Notes under the pieces: generated by a model | Database searches by the model: none | Told to the model about the DNA's origin: nothing | The model's input: the letters and a program-made list of their open reading frames with translations, nothing else | Shown: in pieces, positions 7,838 through 16,937 of the stretch | Numbering within the stretch: position 1 is the first letter of the stretch | Layout: each line of letters opens with the position of its first letter | Program-made: the position numbers and the translations under genes | Source of the DNA: Paenibacillaceae bacterium | Lineage (GTDB): Bacteria > Bacillota > Bacilli > Paenibacillales > Paenibacillaceae | Direction of reading: 5' to 3' | Assembly (NCBI GenBank): GCA_004134985.1 | Contig: REGQ01000023.1 | Span: forward strand, 1 to 64,000 | DNA: 64,000 bases

Positions 7838-8548
7838 ATGAGTTTCACAACATTACCAAGATACGTTCGGCATTGCGCGGCCGCAGCAGTCATTGCGATT
7901 GCCGTCACAGGCTGCCAGAATGGCAGCGGGCCGCTGCAATCCGCCGAACCTCAACATACAGCGGGGGTTGCTGATCCTGCTTCAGAAGGTCAGCAGAGCA
8001 GCCCCCAGCAAACCTACAACAATCAGCAGCGGCAGGATGAAGCCCAGAATATTACCCCGCCGGATTCAACGGGCAAGACACAGGGCAGCGGTGAGAAGGC
8101 CAACACCGAGCCGAACGTTCAGAAGGAAGATTCCACGGCGAAGAAAGCCAAGACACCCGCCTGGGACAGCGCCTTGCCGAAACTGAATTCACTCGCCATT
8201 GGCGATAGCAAGGAATCTGTGGTCAAACGGTTTGGCGAACCGAATGAATCCTATACGTTGGCCGATGAGAAAGAATCGCTCACCGTCAGCGAGTATAACG
8301 GATTTTCGGTTGGCTTTAACGACACGCACCGCATTCAATTTATCGAAATCTATGATGCCAACGTAGCGACCGGCTTGAACGGCCTTGGCATCGGCGATGC
8401 CGAGGACGCTGCCCTGAAGGCGCTTGGCAAGCCAAACAGCCATACCAGCTACCTGCTTGGCTATAAAGCTGCTGGAGCGCTGCTCAAGCTGGACCTTGAT
8501 CCTAAAAGTAAAGAGATAATCTCGATTAAGCTGTTTGTACAAGTCTAG
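7838..8548 (+). CDS. Lipoprotein with YjgB/DUF4309-like repeats
   Basis: 236 aa from ATG 7838 (AGGAGG upstream; the in-frame ATG at 7757 has none). A hydrophobic signal ends in the lipobox AVTGC with the lipidated Cys at 26. Residues 30-110 are a low-complexity Q/P/T/S/K linker. The C-terminal 120 residues hold two repeats, LAIGDSKESVVKRFGEPNE and LGIGDAEDAALKALGKPNS, each followed by strands, as in the secreted protein at 83-679. Likely anchored on the outer face of the membrane. Function unknown. Confidence 0.8.
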   Translation: MSFTTLPRYVRHCAAAAVIAIAVTGCQNGSGPLQSAEPQHTAGVADPASEGQQSSPQQTYNNQQRQDEAQNITPPDSTGKTQGSGEKANTEPNVQKEDSTAKKAKTPAWDSALPKLNSLAIGDSKESVVKRFGEPNESYTLADEKESLTVSEYNGFSVGFNDTHRIQFIEIYDANVATGLNGLGIGDAEDAALKALGKPNSHTSYLLGYKAAGALLKLDLDPKSKEIISIKLFVQV

Positions 8549-8633
8549 ACACGTCCAGCAGAAGATCATTGTCATGCCTGTCCCAATTCGCACATACCTT
8601 GTAATAAGGATGAGCGAAGGGGCGGTTGGATAA

Positions 8634-9677
8634 ATGAGATTTTACTATAGCGTCTTACAAATTGCATTGACGTATATCGGGACGGTTGTAGGCGCCGGGT
8701 TTGCAAGCGGTCAGGAAATATTGCAGTTTTTTACCCGCTTCGGCTATTGGGGCGCGCTAACGATCGTGATATCAACCGGCATTTTTATTTGGCTTGGCGC
8801 CAAAATGATGCTCATATCCAGTCATATTTCCGCTAAATCCTACGAAGACTTGAACAAGGCGCTCTTCGGGAAAACGGTGGGCCGCTGGGTAAGTCTGTTC
8901 ATGCTTATTATGCTGCTGGGGGTATCCGGCGTCATGCTCGCAGGCGCAGGCTCAATCTTCTCCGAACATCTTAACTTTTCCTATCAAAGCGGGCTGCTAA
9001 TTACATTAGCGGCCTGCTTCCTGCTGCTCCGCAAAGGATTGTCCGCCATTCTGGCCGTGAATACAATCGTAGTCCCAGTCATGCTGCTCTTTACCATTCT
9101 AGTGTTCGCCGATACGCTTCACAATCCAGGGGCCAATCGCTGGCTGATCTTGACCAGTGACCATTCCCCATGGGCAGCATGGGCAGCGCCATTCCTGTAC
9201 ACCGCATTCAATTTATCGATGGCACAGGCGGTCCTCGTTCCGCTGGGAGCGACTGTCAAGGACCGCAAAGCTATCATCGCTGGCGCATGGCTCGGAGGCA
9301 TTGGCATCGGGTTCATGCTCCTCGTCGGCCATATCGCGCTCTCTGCCCATATGCCCGGCATTACGCAATTCGCAATCCCGATGGGCGGCATCGCAAGAGA
9401 ACTGGGCCAAAAGGTACAATGGATCTATCTTTTTCTCATTTTCTCTGAAATATTCACCACGCTCATTGCAGACATCTATGGATTAAGCCTGCAGTTGAAC
9501 GAACGGTTGAAATGGTCGCGCAGCGTAGTCATCCTGGCTATACTGGCGGTATGCTATCTGCTTAGCCAACTAGGCTTCGGAACACTGCTCTCCACGCTGT
9601 ACCCTCTGTTCGGCTTTGTCAGCCTCGGATGGCTGCTGCTGCTTATTCGCCATCCACTGGCGAGAGAGCATCTTTAG
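8634..9677 (+). CDS. YkvI-family membrane transporter
   Basis: 347 aa, about ten transmembrane helices. It opens with 'ALTYIGTVVGAGFASGQEILQFF', the glycine-rich first helix typical of the YkvI branch of the APC (LeuT-fold) superfamily. The substrate is unknown. Start ATG 8634 follows a GAAGGGG site. The gene follows the lipoprotein gene by 85 nt. Its 3' end overlaps the convergent glycosyltransferase gene by 35 nt. Confidence 0.85.
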   Translation: MRFYYSVLQIALTYIGTVVGAGFASGQEILQFFTRFGYWGALTIVISTGIFIWLGAKMMLISSHISAKSYEDLNKALFGKTVGRWVSLFMLIMLLGVSGVMLAGAGSIFSEHLNFSYQSGLLITLAACFLLLRKGLSAILAVNTIVVPVMLLFTILVFADTLHNPGANRWLILTSDHSPWAAWAAPFLYTAFNLSMAQAVLVPLGATVKDRKAIIAGAWLGGIGIGFMLLVGHIALSAHMPGITQFAIPMGGIARELGQKVQWIYLFLIFSEIFTTLIADIYGLSLQLNERLKWSRSVVILAILAVCYLLSQLGFGTLLSTLYPLFGFVSLGWLLLLIRHPLAREHL

Positions 9678-10806
9678 CAGGCGGCTGGAGCTGCGATGTA
9701 TACACCTGCTTCAGCTCATGAATGACACGCTGCAGCGAATAGTCATGCTTCGCCTTGTTCCATGCCGAGCGAGCCATATTGTAGCGGTAGTAAGGATCGG
9801 TAACCAGCTTCTCCAGCGCATCGCACAGCGCATCCGGATTTTCCGAAGGGACAAGCAGACCGTTAACGCCATCATCAATTTGTTCGGCAATACCGCCTAC
9901 TTGCGTGCCGACGAGCGCCAGCCAGCATAATGCCGCCTCGGCAAATACTGAACCGAATGCCTCCGCGCGTGAGGGCAAAACAAAAATATCAAAAAATGGC
10001 ATAAATTCTTCCGGGTGCAGCATATAACCGTAGAAAATAATTTCATCATATAAATCCAGTTCGACAGCCAACTGCTCCAACTGCTCGCGGATCGGACCAT
10101 CGCCAATAATATGAAGCACAAAAGCATGTCCCCGCTTTTTGAGCGCTGCGCACGCATGGAGCAGTATATCCAGCCCTTTGGCCGGCACCAGACGGCAGAC
10201 CGTAATCAATTGCGGAATTTCATTATCATGCGAGACAGGGCGGAATCGCTTCTCGTCAAATCCGTTTGGAATGACCTTGACCTGGTCAGCCTGCCGCAGA
10301 TAGGGAGAAAGATATTGCCGAAACGATTCGGAAACGGTCAGCATCCCATCCACCTTCGACTCCAACTCCGTATAGAGTGAAGTTAGAAAACGATGTTCCG
10401 GCCCTCCCTCCGCAATTTTTCCGTTTAGCGCCAGCTCACGCTCGAAGCTGGAGTGTACCGTCATCAATACTGGCGTTTCCGGAAACAATTGTTTCATGAC
10501 CAGCCCGGCAATCGGATGGTGGGCATGAATCAAATCATACGATTTCGTAATCCGCCGCTTCGTCCACCAGATATAGTCGCGATAGGTTTGCAAATATTTA
10601 TCCACAATCGGGAGTCCTGCATAGGACTTTACATCAAAAGTATCAAAAACAATGTCCTCCTGCCCTTTGCCGCGCACCCGCTTCGGCAGGGAAAACAACT
10701 CCATCTCCCAATTCATTTTAATGAACCGGTCTTGAATGTACGGAATCATCGATGATACCCCCCCGGGCTGTTCCGGCGGGAAAAACAATGCTTGCAAAAT
10801 ATTCAA
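9643..10806 (-). CDS. Glycosyltransferase family 4 (GT-B fold)
   Basis: 387 aa if begun at TTG 10806, which is placed 8 nt after GGAGG. ATGs at 10821 and 10830 are in frame but have poorly spaced sites. N-terminal acceptor half with the glycine loop PEQPGGVSSM, C-terminal donor half with 'IPNGFDEKRFRP', 'GDGPIREQLEQL' and the E-x7-E element (EAFGSVFAEA). Such enzymes transfer a sugar from a nucleotide donor in surface glycan or glycolipid synthesis. The acceptor is not known. One odd point: GLPVVGT of the family reads WLALVGT here. Confidence 0.88.
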   Translation of the reverse strand: MNILQALFFPPEQPGGVSSMIPYIQDRFIKMNWEMELFSLPKRVRGKGQEDIVFDTFDVKSYAGLPIVDKYLQTYRDYIWWTKRRITKSYDLIHAHHPIAGLVMKQLFPETPVLMTVHSSFERELALNGKIAEGGPEHRFLTSLYTELESKVDGMLTVSESFRQYLSPYLRQADQVKVIPNGFDEKRFRPVSHDNEIPQLITVCRLVPAKGLDILLHACAALKKRGHAFVLHIIGDGPIREQLEQLAVELDLYDEIIFYGYMLHPEEFMPFFDIFVLPSRAEAFGSVFAEAALCWLALVGTQVGGIAEQIDDGVNGLLVPSENPDALCDALEKLVTDPYYRYNMARSAWNKAKHDYSLQRVIHELKQVYTSQLQPPAKDALSPVDGE

Positions 10807-10852
10807 TGGCCTTGCCTCCATTCCTTCCATCCCTGCCGTTGTTCAAACGGCG

Positions 10853-11419
10853 TTAAACCGCTGTCGCCGCTCCGCGCAGACGTGCTTCGTAATCTTCCCG
10901 CAAAAACGACATCACCAGCACGTCAAGGTATTTCCCGTCGCGATATTGGCGTTGACGCAATCGGCCTTCGAGTTGGAACCCGCACTTTTTGTAACAGGAT
11001 ATCGCATGCACATTATCTTCAAGCACTTTAAGCTGAAGCCGGTTTAAATTAAGCGTTTCAATGGCAAACTGCTGCATTATGCCAATCGCTTCCCTTCCAT
11101 ACCCTCTTCCTTGCTCTTCCATGTTGCCGATCACGATCCCAAATTCGGCAGCACGATTTTTCCAGTCGATTTCAAACAAATCCAGTTGGCCGATATAACT
11201 CTCCGTGTCACGGTGGGCAATAACAAAACCGCGGAGGTCGCCGCGGTTTTCCATGACGCCATCCAAAAACGTCTCTGTATTGTACATTGTATGCGGGTAC
11301 AGGAAAATATCTGATAGATATTTTGTAATCTCCGGATTATTCACCCATTCCCTCATCCAGCGCAAATCTTCCCGTTGATATTCCCTAAGAATGACACGCG
11401 GTCCGAATAAATGCGGCAA
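10853..11419 (-). CDS. GNAT acetyltransferase (RimJ/RimL-like)
   Basis: 188 aa starting at TTG 11419, preceded by GGAGGGG. The sequence has the RimJ/L pattern: N-terminal 'GPRVILREYQREDLRWMREWVNNPE', acetyl-CoA loop 'EEQGRGYGREAIGIMQQFA' and 'LNRLQLKVLEDNVHAISCYKKCGF'. Likely N-acetylates a protein N-terminus, amino sugar or small amine. It lies 46 nt upstream of the glycosyltransferase start on the same strand, so the pair may be an operon. Confidence 0.88.
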   Translation of the reverse strand: MPHLFGPRVILREYQREDLRWMREWVNNPEITKYLSDIFLYPHTMYNTETFLDGVMENRGDLRGFVIAHRDTESYIGQLDLFEIDWKNRAAEFGIVIGNMEEQGRGYGREAIGIMQQFAIETLNLNRLQLKVLEDNVHAISCYKKCGFQLEGRLRQRQYRDGKYLDVLVMSFLREDYEARLRGAATAV

Positions 11420-11460
11420 ATTGATCCCCTCCTTGCTTATTTACATGCTGCAAACAATAA

Positions 11461-11480
11461 AGGAGCCGTTAACAGCTCCT
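11461..11480 (-). terminator. Terminator between GyrI-like and GNAT genes
   Basis: AGGAGC-N8-GCTCCT, followed on the minus strand by TTTATTGTTTG. It lies 35 nt past the stop of the GyrI-like gene. Confidence 0.75.
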
Positions 11481-11514
11481 GATGGTCTTTATGATTTAAC
11501 CGCACTGCTGCGGC

Positions 11515-11982
11515 TCAATCCTCTGCCTCAAACGGCTGTTTCAACGGTATCAGCATCTCTACTTGCACTTCCTCGAGATGCCCGTCAACATAAAACACTT
11601 CTATCGCAGGGGCATTGTCATGCTTTTCCAGTTTCATTTCGTTCATCCATGCAAAAATCTGTTCATATCCTTCACCAATCCGCTTATTGGTACAAGCAAC
11701 CATGGCGTACTTATGCTCAGGAATTGTAATCTGGACCATCCCTTCCGGAATTTCTTCCAGATGGTCGGCTTCATAACAGACCCAATATGTCGCAAAAACC
11801 TCATTGCCAAAATACGGGCAAATTAATGCGGTCGACTTTATGTTGCCGTTAAGCTCATGCTTGCGTGCAAGAAACTCGCCCTGCAACCGAATCGCCTCGT
11901 CCGGAAAAGTAGAATAGGGTCCGGAGACATGCAAGCCTACCAGATTTAAAGCAGGTTTATTGACAACCATGCAATTGTCCAT
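11515..11982 (-). CDS. GyrI-like / effector-binding domain protein
   Basis: 155 aa with a GGGAGG site 8 nt before ATG 11982. The pattern of short strands with 'GLHVSGPYST', 'YWVCYEADHLEEIPEGMVQITIPEHKYAMVAC' and a terminal 'VQVEMLIPLKQ' strand matches the stand-alone GyrI-like/AraC effector-binding (SOUL-like) domain. These bind or hydrolyse small hydrophobic or drug-like molecules, or inhibit gyrase in E. coli SbmC. No DNA-binding domain is attached. Precise function unknown. Confidence 0.75.
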   Translation of the reverse strand: MDNCMVVNKPALNLVGLHVSGPYSTFPDEAIRLQGEFLARKHELNGNIKSTALICPYFGNEVFATYWVCYEADHLEEIPEGMVQITIPEHKYAMVACTNKRIGEGYEQIFAWMNEMKLEKHDNAPAIEVFYVDGHLEEVQVEMLIPLKQPFEAED

Positions 11983-12199
11983 AGCGTTTTCCTCCCGTTC
12001 TTGGAGTATGCCAGGCTAGCTCGTACGTGTCACAACCAGATGATGAACCTGATGAACCTTTCTATAATGTCATTGTACGCATATTCCACTTCGTTTCGCA
12101 ACATTTTTACCGAAATAAATGGTTACGCATGCCGTGATAGATAGGGTATACTGAATAGATCAAACCCGTCTGCACGGAGAGCTTGAAGGTGACAAACTC

Positions 12200-12856
12200 A
12201 TGCAAATTATAGCGATGATCACGATGCTGATCGATCATGTCGGCATTGTCTTTTTCCCCAATGACGCTACATCCGAACTATGGCGCATCATAGGCCGGAT
12301 CGCATTCCCGCTCTATGCCTATGCGCTTGTCCTTGGCTATCACCGCACCTCTAATGTGCGGCAGTATCTGCTGCGACTCGCCCTGCTCGCCATTGTATCC
12401 CAATGGCCATTTCAAGCTGCTTTTGACACGACCGGCATCAATGCGATCGGCACTTTGTTCGTCTGCCTCCTGGCGCTGTATGCGCTGGACTTCGTTTCGG
12501 CCCGGCCTCTGCAGTATAGCCTGAGTATGGCGATCAAACTGGCTATTGTCGCAGTTTCCGCAGCGCTGCTGGAAATCGGAGATTTTGACTACGGCTACTA
12601 TGCGGTCGCACTCGTCCTTATTTACCGCTACACCCGTCCCAAGGTTCAAGTGCTGCTGCACTTTGTACTTAATGTGGCTGTACTGTTCGACAAAGGATGG
12701 ATCCTTCAGTTTTACAGCCTGTTCTCGACCGTTCTGCTCGCATTCTTGCCTGACTTCCTGCGGGCAGCAGACCGCATTCGCCCTCCCCGCTGGGTATGGC
12801 GCAGCTTCTATCCTGTCCATCTGGCCGTGCTCGCAATTGCGGCGGCACTCCTCTAA
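12200..12856 (+). CDS. TraX-family membrane protein
   Basis: 218 aa, six or more hydrophobic helices. The opening 'MQIIAMITMLIDHVGIVFFP' and 'RIIGRIAFPLYAYALVLGYHRT' are characteristic of TraX (PF05857), an acyltransferase-like membrane family that N-acetylates F-pilin on plasmids. Chromosomal Firmicute copies are common and are not evidence of conjugation; no tra genes lie nearby. ATG 12200 has GGAG-type sequence 12 nt upstream. Convergent with topB. Confidence 0.88.
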   Translation: MQIIAMITMLIDHVGIVFFPNDATSELWRIIGRIAFPLYAYALVLGYHRTSNVRQYLLRLALLAIVSQWPFQAAFDTTGINAIGTLFVCLLALYALDFVSARPLQYSLSMAIKLAIVAVSAALLEIGDFDYGYYAVALVLIYRYTRPKVQVLLHFVLNVAVLFDKGWILQFYSLFSTVLLAFLPDFLRAADRIRPPRWVWRSFYPVHLAVLAIAAALL

Positions 12857-12910
12857 ACGATCGTAACTGCTGCAGAGTTCTATCGAGCCGCCTTAGTTCA
12901 TGCGCAGCGC

Positions 12911-12946
12911 AAGCACCGCACACAGTAAACTGTGCGCGGTGTGCTT
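12911..12946. terminator. Imperfect hairpin between traX-like and topB
   Basis: AAGCACCGCACACAG opposite a near-complementary CTGTGCGCGGTGTGCTT with a 2-nt bulge and a 4-nt loop. No T tract on either side. Placement between convergent genes suggests a shared terminator. Confidence 0.5.
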
Positions 12947-12995
12947 AGGGCGGTCAGGCCATTGCGTCCTGATGACGGCAGTGGTCTGAATACTG

Positions 12996-15146
12996 CTACT
13001 TGTCGCCGTCCTGCTTGCCAAGCGCCGCTTTCAGCGCGTCCCCCAAGCTGGAGGTCAACGAAACATTGTCACTGAATTGCTGCACCATCCGCTGCTGCTG
13101 CTTTCGTGCATCCTTGCCCCCGCCCTGCTTGCCGTCCAGTTTCTCTACGAAGTTGCAAGGGCGGCACTGGGCATACTTTCCTGCCTTGCCTTCGTGAATT
13201 TCCATCTTCTTGCGGCATTGCGGGCAGCGTTTGTTGGATAGCGCAGGCTGGGCGGCGCGGCGATAACCGCATTCCCGATCCGAACAAACCAGCGTTTTGC
13301 CGCGCTTGCTGTTGACTTCCATCAACGGTTTGCTGCATTCAGGACAACGCGAATGCGTCAAATTATGCGGTTTGTATTCCTTTGTCTCCCGCTTTACTTC
13401 CTGCACCCAGTTGACCGTCTGCGAACGGATGCCTGCCATGAACTTGTTGCGGTCACCGCGGCCTTTGGCGATCCGCTCCAGTTCCCGCTCCCATTCAGCA
13501 GTCAATTCAGGACTGCACAGCTCATCAACGACGAGTTCAATCAACTGCTTGCCTTTGCCTGTAGGCACCATCCGGTTCATCCGACGTTCAATCGTATCGG
13601 TTCCGAGCAGCTTCTCAATGATGTCAGCGCGGGTAGCTGGCGTACCCAAGTTGTTTTTCTCCATCTGCCCGAGCAGCGCAGCTTCAGAATAGCGCGGCGG
13701 CGGCTGGGTGCGCAGTTCCTTCACTTTGGCATGCCGCAGCGCGATTGTCTGGCCGGAAGTAAGCGCCGGGAGCAGTTGGGCCGGGGATTCTGCAGCCGCG
13801 CCTTCATCGTCGCTGTCTTCATCCGCAGCAGCTGCCTGGCTGCCGTACACCTCTTTCCAGCCCGCTTCCCGCTGAATACGCCCGCGCGCGTAGAAGGCAT
13901 CGTCTCCTGCCTTCAGGATCACGCTCGTCTCATCATAACGGCATACAGGATAGAACAAGGCGATGAAGCGACGCACGATCAAATCATAGAGCCTGCGTTC
14001 TTCCGGCGTTAGCGCTCCGATATTCACATACTGTTCCGTCGGAATGATCGCATGGTGATCACTGACTTTACTGTCATCGACAATGCGCTTGCTGATCGGC
14101 AGCGCGCCTCTCAACAGCTTTTTGGCCAGTGCCGCATAAGGACCGACCGCAATACTTTCCATTCTGCCTTTTAACGTAGGCACCATATCTGTCGTCAGAT
14201 GCTTGGAGTCCGTCCGCGGATAAGTGACCAGCTTATGCTGCTCATATAACCGCTGAAGCACGCTTGATGTCTGTTTTGCAGAGAAACCGAGCCGTTTGTT
14301 GGCATCCCGCTGCAGTTCCGTCAAATCATAGGCTAGCGGCTGCGGCTCCGTTTTTTCCGTTGTCTTCAGCTTGTCTACGCGAAATGCCTTGCCTTTGATC
14401 CGCGCAGCAACCTGCTCTGCCTTATTCTGGTCCCAAATGCGGCCGTCATGATTATCACGCTCGCGCCATCCCGCCTCAAACCCGTCAAATCCGGCTGTCA
14501 CCGTCCAATAAGGCTGGGATTGAAACCCGTCGATTTCGCGTTCCCGATCCATCAATATCCCGAGCGTTGGCGTCTGCACCCGTCCTGCTGCCAACTGCGC
14601 ATTATATTTACAAGTCAGCGCTCTCGTCACATTGAGGCCAATCAGCCAGTCCGCCTCCGCGCGGCAGACAGCCGATGCATATAAGTTGTCATAGTCTTTG
14701 CCAGGCTTCAGCTGATTGAAGCCGTCCCGAATTGCCTTGTCTGTCTGTGAGGAAATCCAGAGCCGGCGATACGGCTTGCGCCACTTAACCAGTTCCATAA
14801 TCCAGCGGGCCACTAGTTCTCCTTCCCGTCCCGCGTCCGTCGCAATGATCAGTTCCTTAAAATCCTGCCGTTTGCACAACTGTGCTATTCCGCGGAACTG
14901 ATGAGAGGTTTCCTTCATCACTTTAAGGCTCATCTTCTCCGGCAGCAGCGGCAAATCGTCCAAGTTCCACGTTTTATATTTTGAATCATATTCTTCAGGC
15001 TCGGCAAGCGTAACCAGATGGCCAAGCGCCCAAGTCACAACATATTGGTTTCCTTCATAATGATGCTTTTGCTTCTGATTGCATCCGAGCACGCGGGCCA
15101 GCTCTTTGGCTACACTCGGCTTTTCCGCCAATACTAATGCTTTCAT
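12996..15146 (-). CDS. topB: DNA topoisomerase III
   Basis: 716 aa from ATG 15146 (AGGAG upstream). A type IA topoisomerase relaxing and decatenating DNA. The N-terminal TOPRIM domain shows LVLAEKPSV with the catalytic Glu8 and ATDAGREGE. The nucleophilic Tyr309 lies in LVTYPRTDS. The C-terminus has two CxxC zinc-ribbon modules (CPEC...CSDREC and CPQC...CRPC), then a basic tail. Length and layout match Bacillus TopB. The truncated yyaL fragment begins 40 nt upstream. Confidence 0.96.
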   Translation of the reverse strand: MKALVLAEKPSVAKELARVLGCNQKQKHHYEGNQYVVTWALGHLVTLAEPEEYDSKYKTWNLDDLPLLPEKMSLKVMKETSHQFRGIAQLCKRQDFKELIIATDAGREGELVARWIMELVKWRKPYRRLWISSQTDKAIRDGFNQLKPGKDYDNLYASAVCRAEADWLIGLNVTRALTCKYNAQLAAGRVQTPTLGILMDREREIDGFQSQPYWTVTAGFDGFEAGWRERDNHDGRIWDQNKAEQVAARIKGKAFRVDKLKTTEKTEPQPLAYDLTELQRDANKRLGFSAKQTSSVLQRLYEQHKLVTYPRTDSKHLTTDMVPTLKGRMESIAVGPYAALAKKLLRGALPISKRIVDDSKVSDHHAIIPTEQYVNIGALTPEERRLYDLIVRRFIALFYPVCRYDETSVILKAGDDAFYARGRIQREAGWKEVYGSQAAAADEDSDDEGAAAESPAQLLPALTSGQTIALRHAKVKELRTQPPPRYSEAALLGQMEKNNLGTPATRADIIEKLLGTDTIERRMNRMVPTGKGKQLIELVVDELCSPELTAEWERELERIAKGRGDRNKFMAGIRSQTVNWVQEVKRETKEYKPHNLTHSRCPECSKPLMEVNSKRGKTLVCSDRECGYRRAAQPALSNKRCPQCRKKMEIHEGKAGKYAQCRPCNFVEKLDGKQGGGKDARKQQQRMVQQFSDNVSLTSSLGDALKAALGKQDGDK

Positions 15147-15188
15147 GTCCACATCTCCTGTCCCCATAGTCTATTCGATTATCGTTGA

Positions 15189-15434
15189 TCATGGGGTTGT
15201 TGTCAAAAATGAGAGCGAATTCATTTGTGAACATGCCAGCAATGACAGGTACGTGTCGGTCATGAACCAGAAGTAGCCAATAGATAAGAAGACCGGCTTA
15301 CTGTCGCGTTTCGCGATTTCAAAAGCTTCTTCGGACCAAGGAAACCAGTTCACCGGGACATGAGCGTGTTGCTGTAAGTACGGCGACTTTTCCTTGGCTA
15401 ATCTATTGGGTACTTTTTGAGGTGTCATGGGCAT
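15189..15434 (-). pseudogene. Truncated yyaL-like (DUF255 thioredoxin-domain) gene
   Basis: The first ~54 codons ([19 protein letters not shown], then [26 protein letters not shown]) match the N-terminus of YyaL/SPATA20-type proteins, which normally exceed 600 aa. Homology stops at SIGY, just before the expected STCHWCH active site (near 15273), and the frame ends 27 codons later in unrelated residues. The missing 90% of the gene is not found in the window. No good ribosome site is visible. It sits at the edge of the AT-rich segment 15.5-19 kb, so the truncation probably marks a rearrangement boundary. Confidence 0.7.
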
Positions 15435-15585
15435 CACTTTTTCTCGTGTAAACATGTTTCCTGCATTCCCGAAAAAATTGTAACGAGGTGGACGATAGTG
15501 GTGATACTCCGTCCATCCACAGCGTAACAGAGCTCCCAACCTCCAAGGTGATTACACGCGCATTTTTATATCGAGGTAGGTACTT

Positions 15586-16458
15586 TTATTTGATACCAAT
15601 GCTTCCTGAAGAACTTTTGACATATAATGAATTATCCCCAGCACCAATAGTTCCATTTACATCCTCGTCTGTATTCTTTGTGATCGAAAGATTCGCCAAG
15701 TGAACCGTTGTATCTCCTTTAGCATTTTCCACTGCCACTTTCAAGCTGGATGGCGCAGTTTGATAAACAACCTGAATATCTCCAGTTTCTGTTTCAATGT
15801 TCATTTCACCTTTTTCATCTACCTTATTTAGAACTATTTCGCCACTTTTAGAAAAAACATTCAAAACTGAAGTAGTTAAATTTTTAAAATAAAGATCATT
15901 ACCCTTGGCAACTACGCTTATTTTATCAAATGAACTATTGTTTACGGTTAAGTCTCCTGCAATTAGATTAAAGCTCCCTGAATCTGCTTCAACTTGATTA
16001 AATTTTACATTACCCGCTTGATTTTGAAGCGTTAGCTTATGGGTTGCTAACGTTTGAATATTGAGATCTCCTTCATTATTTATCAATGTAACCTGTTCTA
16101 CTGTATTTTTGGGGATTAAAATCGTGATGGTTCCCTCTTTACCAAAAGCAAAAGCTGAGAAGGCCCCGCCAATTTGTTTATCTTGTTGAATCATTAATTT
16201 ATTATCTTTAAGTGTCACTACAACAGGAGCTTTCTTCTTATCCTTCTGCTTACCCGTAATCTCTACATGAACATGATTGTCTGTTGATTCTTTCACTTCA
16301 AGATCCCATGAATCATTAATGATTTCAACGCTCTGAACTTCTTCCGATGGGATGTATTCTGTTATCTCCAACTTTTGAGATCCAACTTGCGAAGTAATAA
16401 AAAGTACTCCCACCAGAGAAACCGCCATAAATATCCAAATCCACTTATTTGTTTTCAT
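15586..16458 (-). CDS. DUF4097-family beta-strand repeat protein
   Basis: 290 aa. One N-terminal membrane anchor (residues 6-24), then an extracytoplasmic repeat-strand domain of the DUF4097 type (recurrent 'G-D-hydrophobic' turns such as NNEGDLNIQTL, QAGNVKFNQV, AGDLTVNNS, SGEIVLNKV, TGDIQVVYQ, SGSIGIK), predicted to form a right-handed beta-helix. Families like this often sit downstream of ABC-2 transporters and act in envelope stress. Its ATG lies 3 nt after the stop of a permease remnant, with no own ribosome site, indicating former translational coupling. AT-rich relative to topB. Confidence 0.8.
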   Translation of the reverse strand: MKTNKWIWIFMAVSLVGVLFITSQVGSQKLEITEYIPSEEVQSVEIINDSWDLEVKESTDNHVHVEITGKQKDKKKAPVVVTLKDNKLMIQQDKQIGGAFSAFAFGKEGTITILIPKNTVEQVTLINNEGDLNIQTLATHKLTLQNQAGNVKFNQVEADSGSFNLIAGDLTVNNSSFDKISVVAKGNDLYFKNLTTSVLNVFSKSGEIVLNKVDEKGEMNIETETGDIQVVYQTAPSSLKVAVENAKGDTTVHLANLSITKNTDEDVNGTIGAGDNSLYVKSSSGSIGIK

Positions 16459-16461
16459 GAT

Positions 16462-16557
16462 TTATGCAACATCCATTCTGTCAATTTTGCGATACGATAG
16501 ATAAGCTACGGCTAAACCAAACAAGTGTAAGGGATAAGTAAAATTGTCATGCCGTAC
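16462..16557 (-). pseudogene. ABC-2 permease remnant (C-terminal ~31 codons)
   Basis: The open stretch ends with FTYPLHLFGLAVAYLSYRK followed by IDRMDVA and TAA, the typical last transmembrane helix and basic/Asp tail of ABC-2 permeases. An in-frame TGA at 16558-16560 lies upstream and no start is available. Together with the ATPase remnant at 16579-16683 it shows that a large internal deletion removed most of an ATPase-permease pair. Confidence 0.65.
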
Positions 16558-16578
16558 TCATTCTTTCAATGATATTGC

Positions 16579-16683
16579 CTAACCGTAGATTTCACCTTTT
16601 TCAATATGCATGGTTACATTTGAAACTATTTCGTTCCCTTTATAAGCTTTTGATAATTGATTAATTTGGATCATTGTTCCCAT
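16579..16683 (-). pseudogene. ABC transporter ATPase remnant (N-terminal 34 codons)
   Basis: ATG 16683 is preceded by a good GGAGAGG site. The 34 codons read MIQINQLSKAYKGNEIV then SNVTMHIEKGEIYG and stop at TAG, exactly where an ABC ATPase should continue into the Walker A loop (GFLGPNGAGKT). Clear N-terminal fragment of a BcrA-type ATPase. The promoter and ribosome site look intact, so only the body is lost. Confidence 0.75.
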
Positions 16684-16860
16684 TATTTTCCTCTCCTTAT
16701 TCTTGATGAGATTTGACAATTCCAAACCACTTTAAATATGAGGTGTGGTGGTCTATCCTCCTGCTACATTCATAGCATAAGGCTTCTGCCCTCAATTCAA
16801 GATGGCAATATCACCAACTGTCCTTTAACCTTCATAGAAGGTACTCTTTTTAAAGAAAAA

Positions 16861-16901
16861 GAAGTGCTAGTAGCCATTTAAGAAATAGCTTCTAGCACTT
16901 C
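16861..16901 (-). terminator. Terminator after the LytTR regulator gene
   Basis: GAAGTGCTAG/CTAGCACTTC, a 10-bp perfect outer stem with further inner pairing, followed on the minus strand by TTTTTCTTT. It separates the two-component genes from the remnant ABC operon, which therefore had its own promoter in 16690-16845. Confidence 0.9.
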
Positions 16902-16937
16902 ATATGAAACTTTTTATAACATTAATTTTCAAAAAAC

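Noticed and set aside
12200-12856. TraX as a sign of a conjugative element
   Set aside because: No relaxase, coupling protein, pilus or integrase genes nearby; chromosomal TraX homologues are common in Firmicutes.
15488-15703. 71-codon plus-strand frame near the yyaL remnant
   Set aside because: Mostly antisense to the DUF4097 C-terminus, no ribosome site, no recognisable family.
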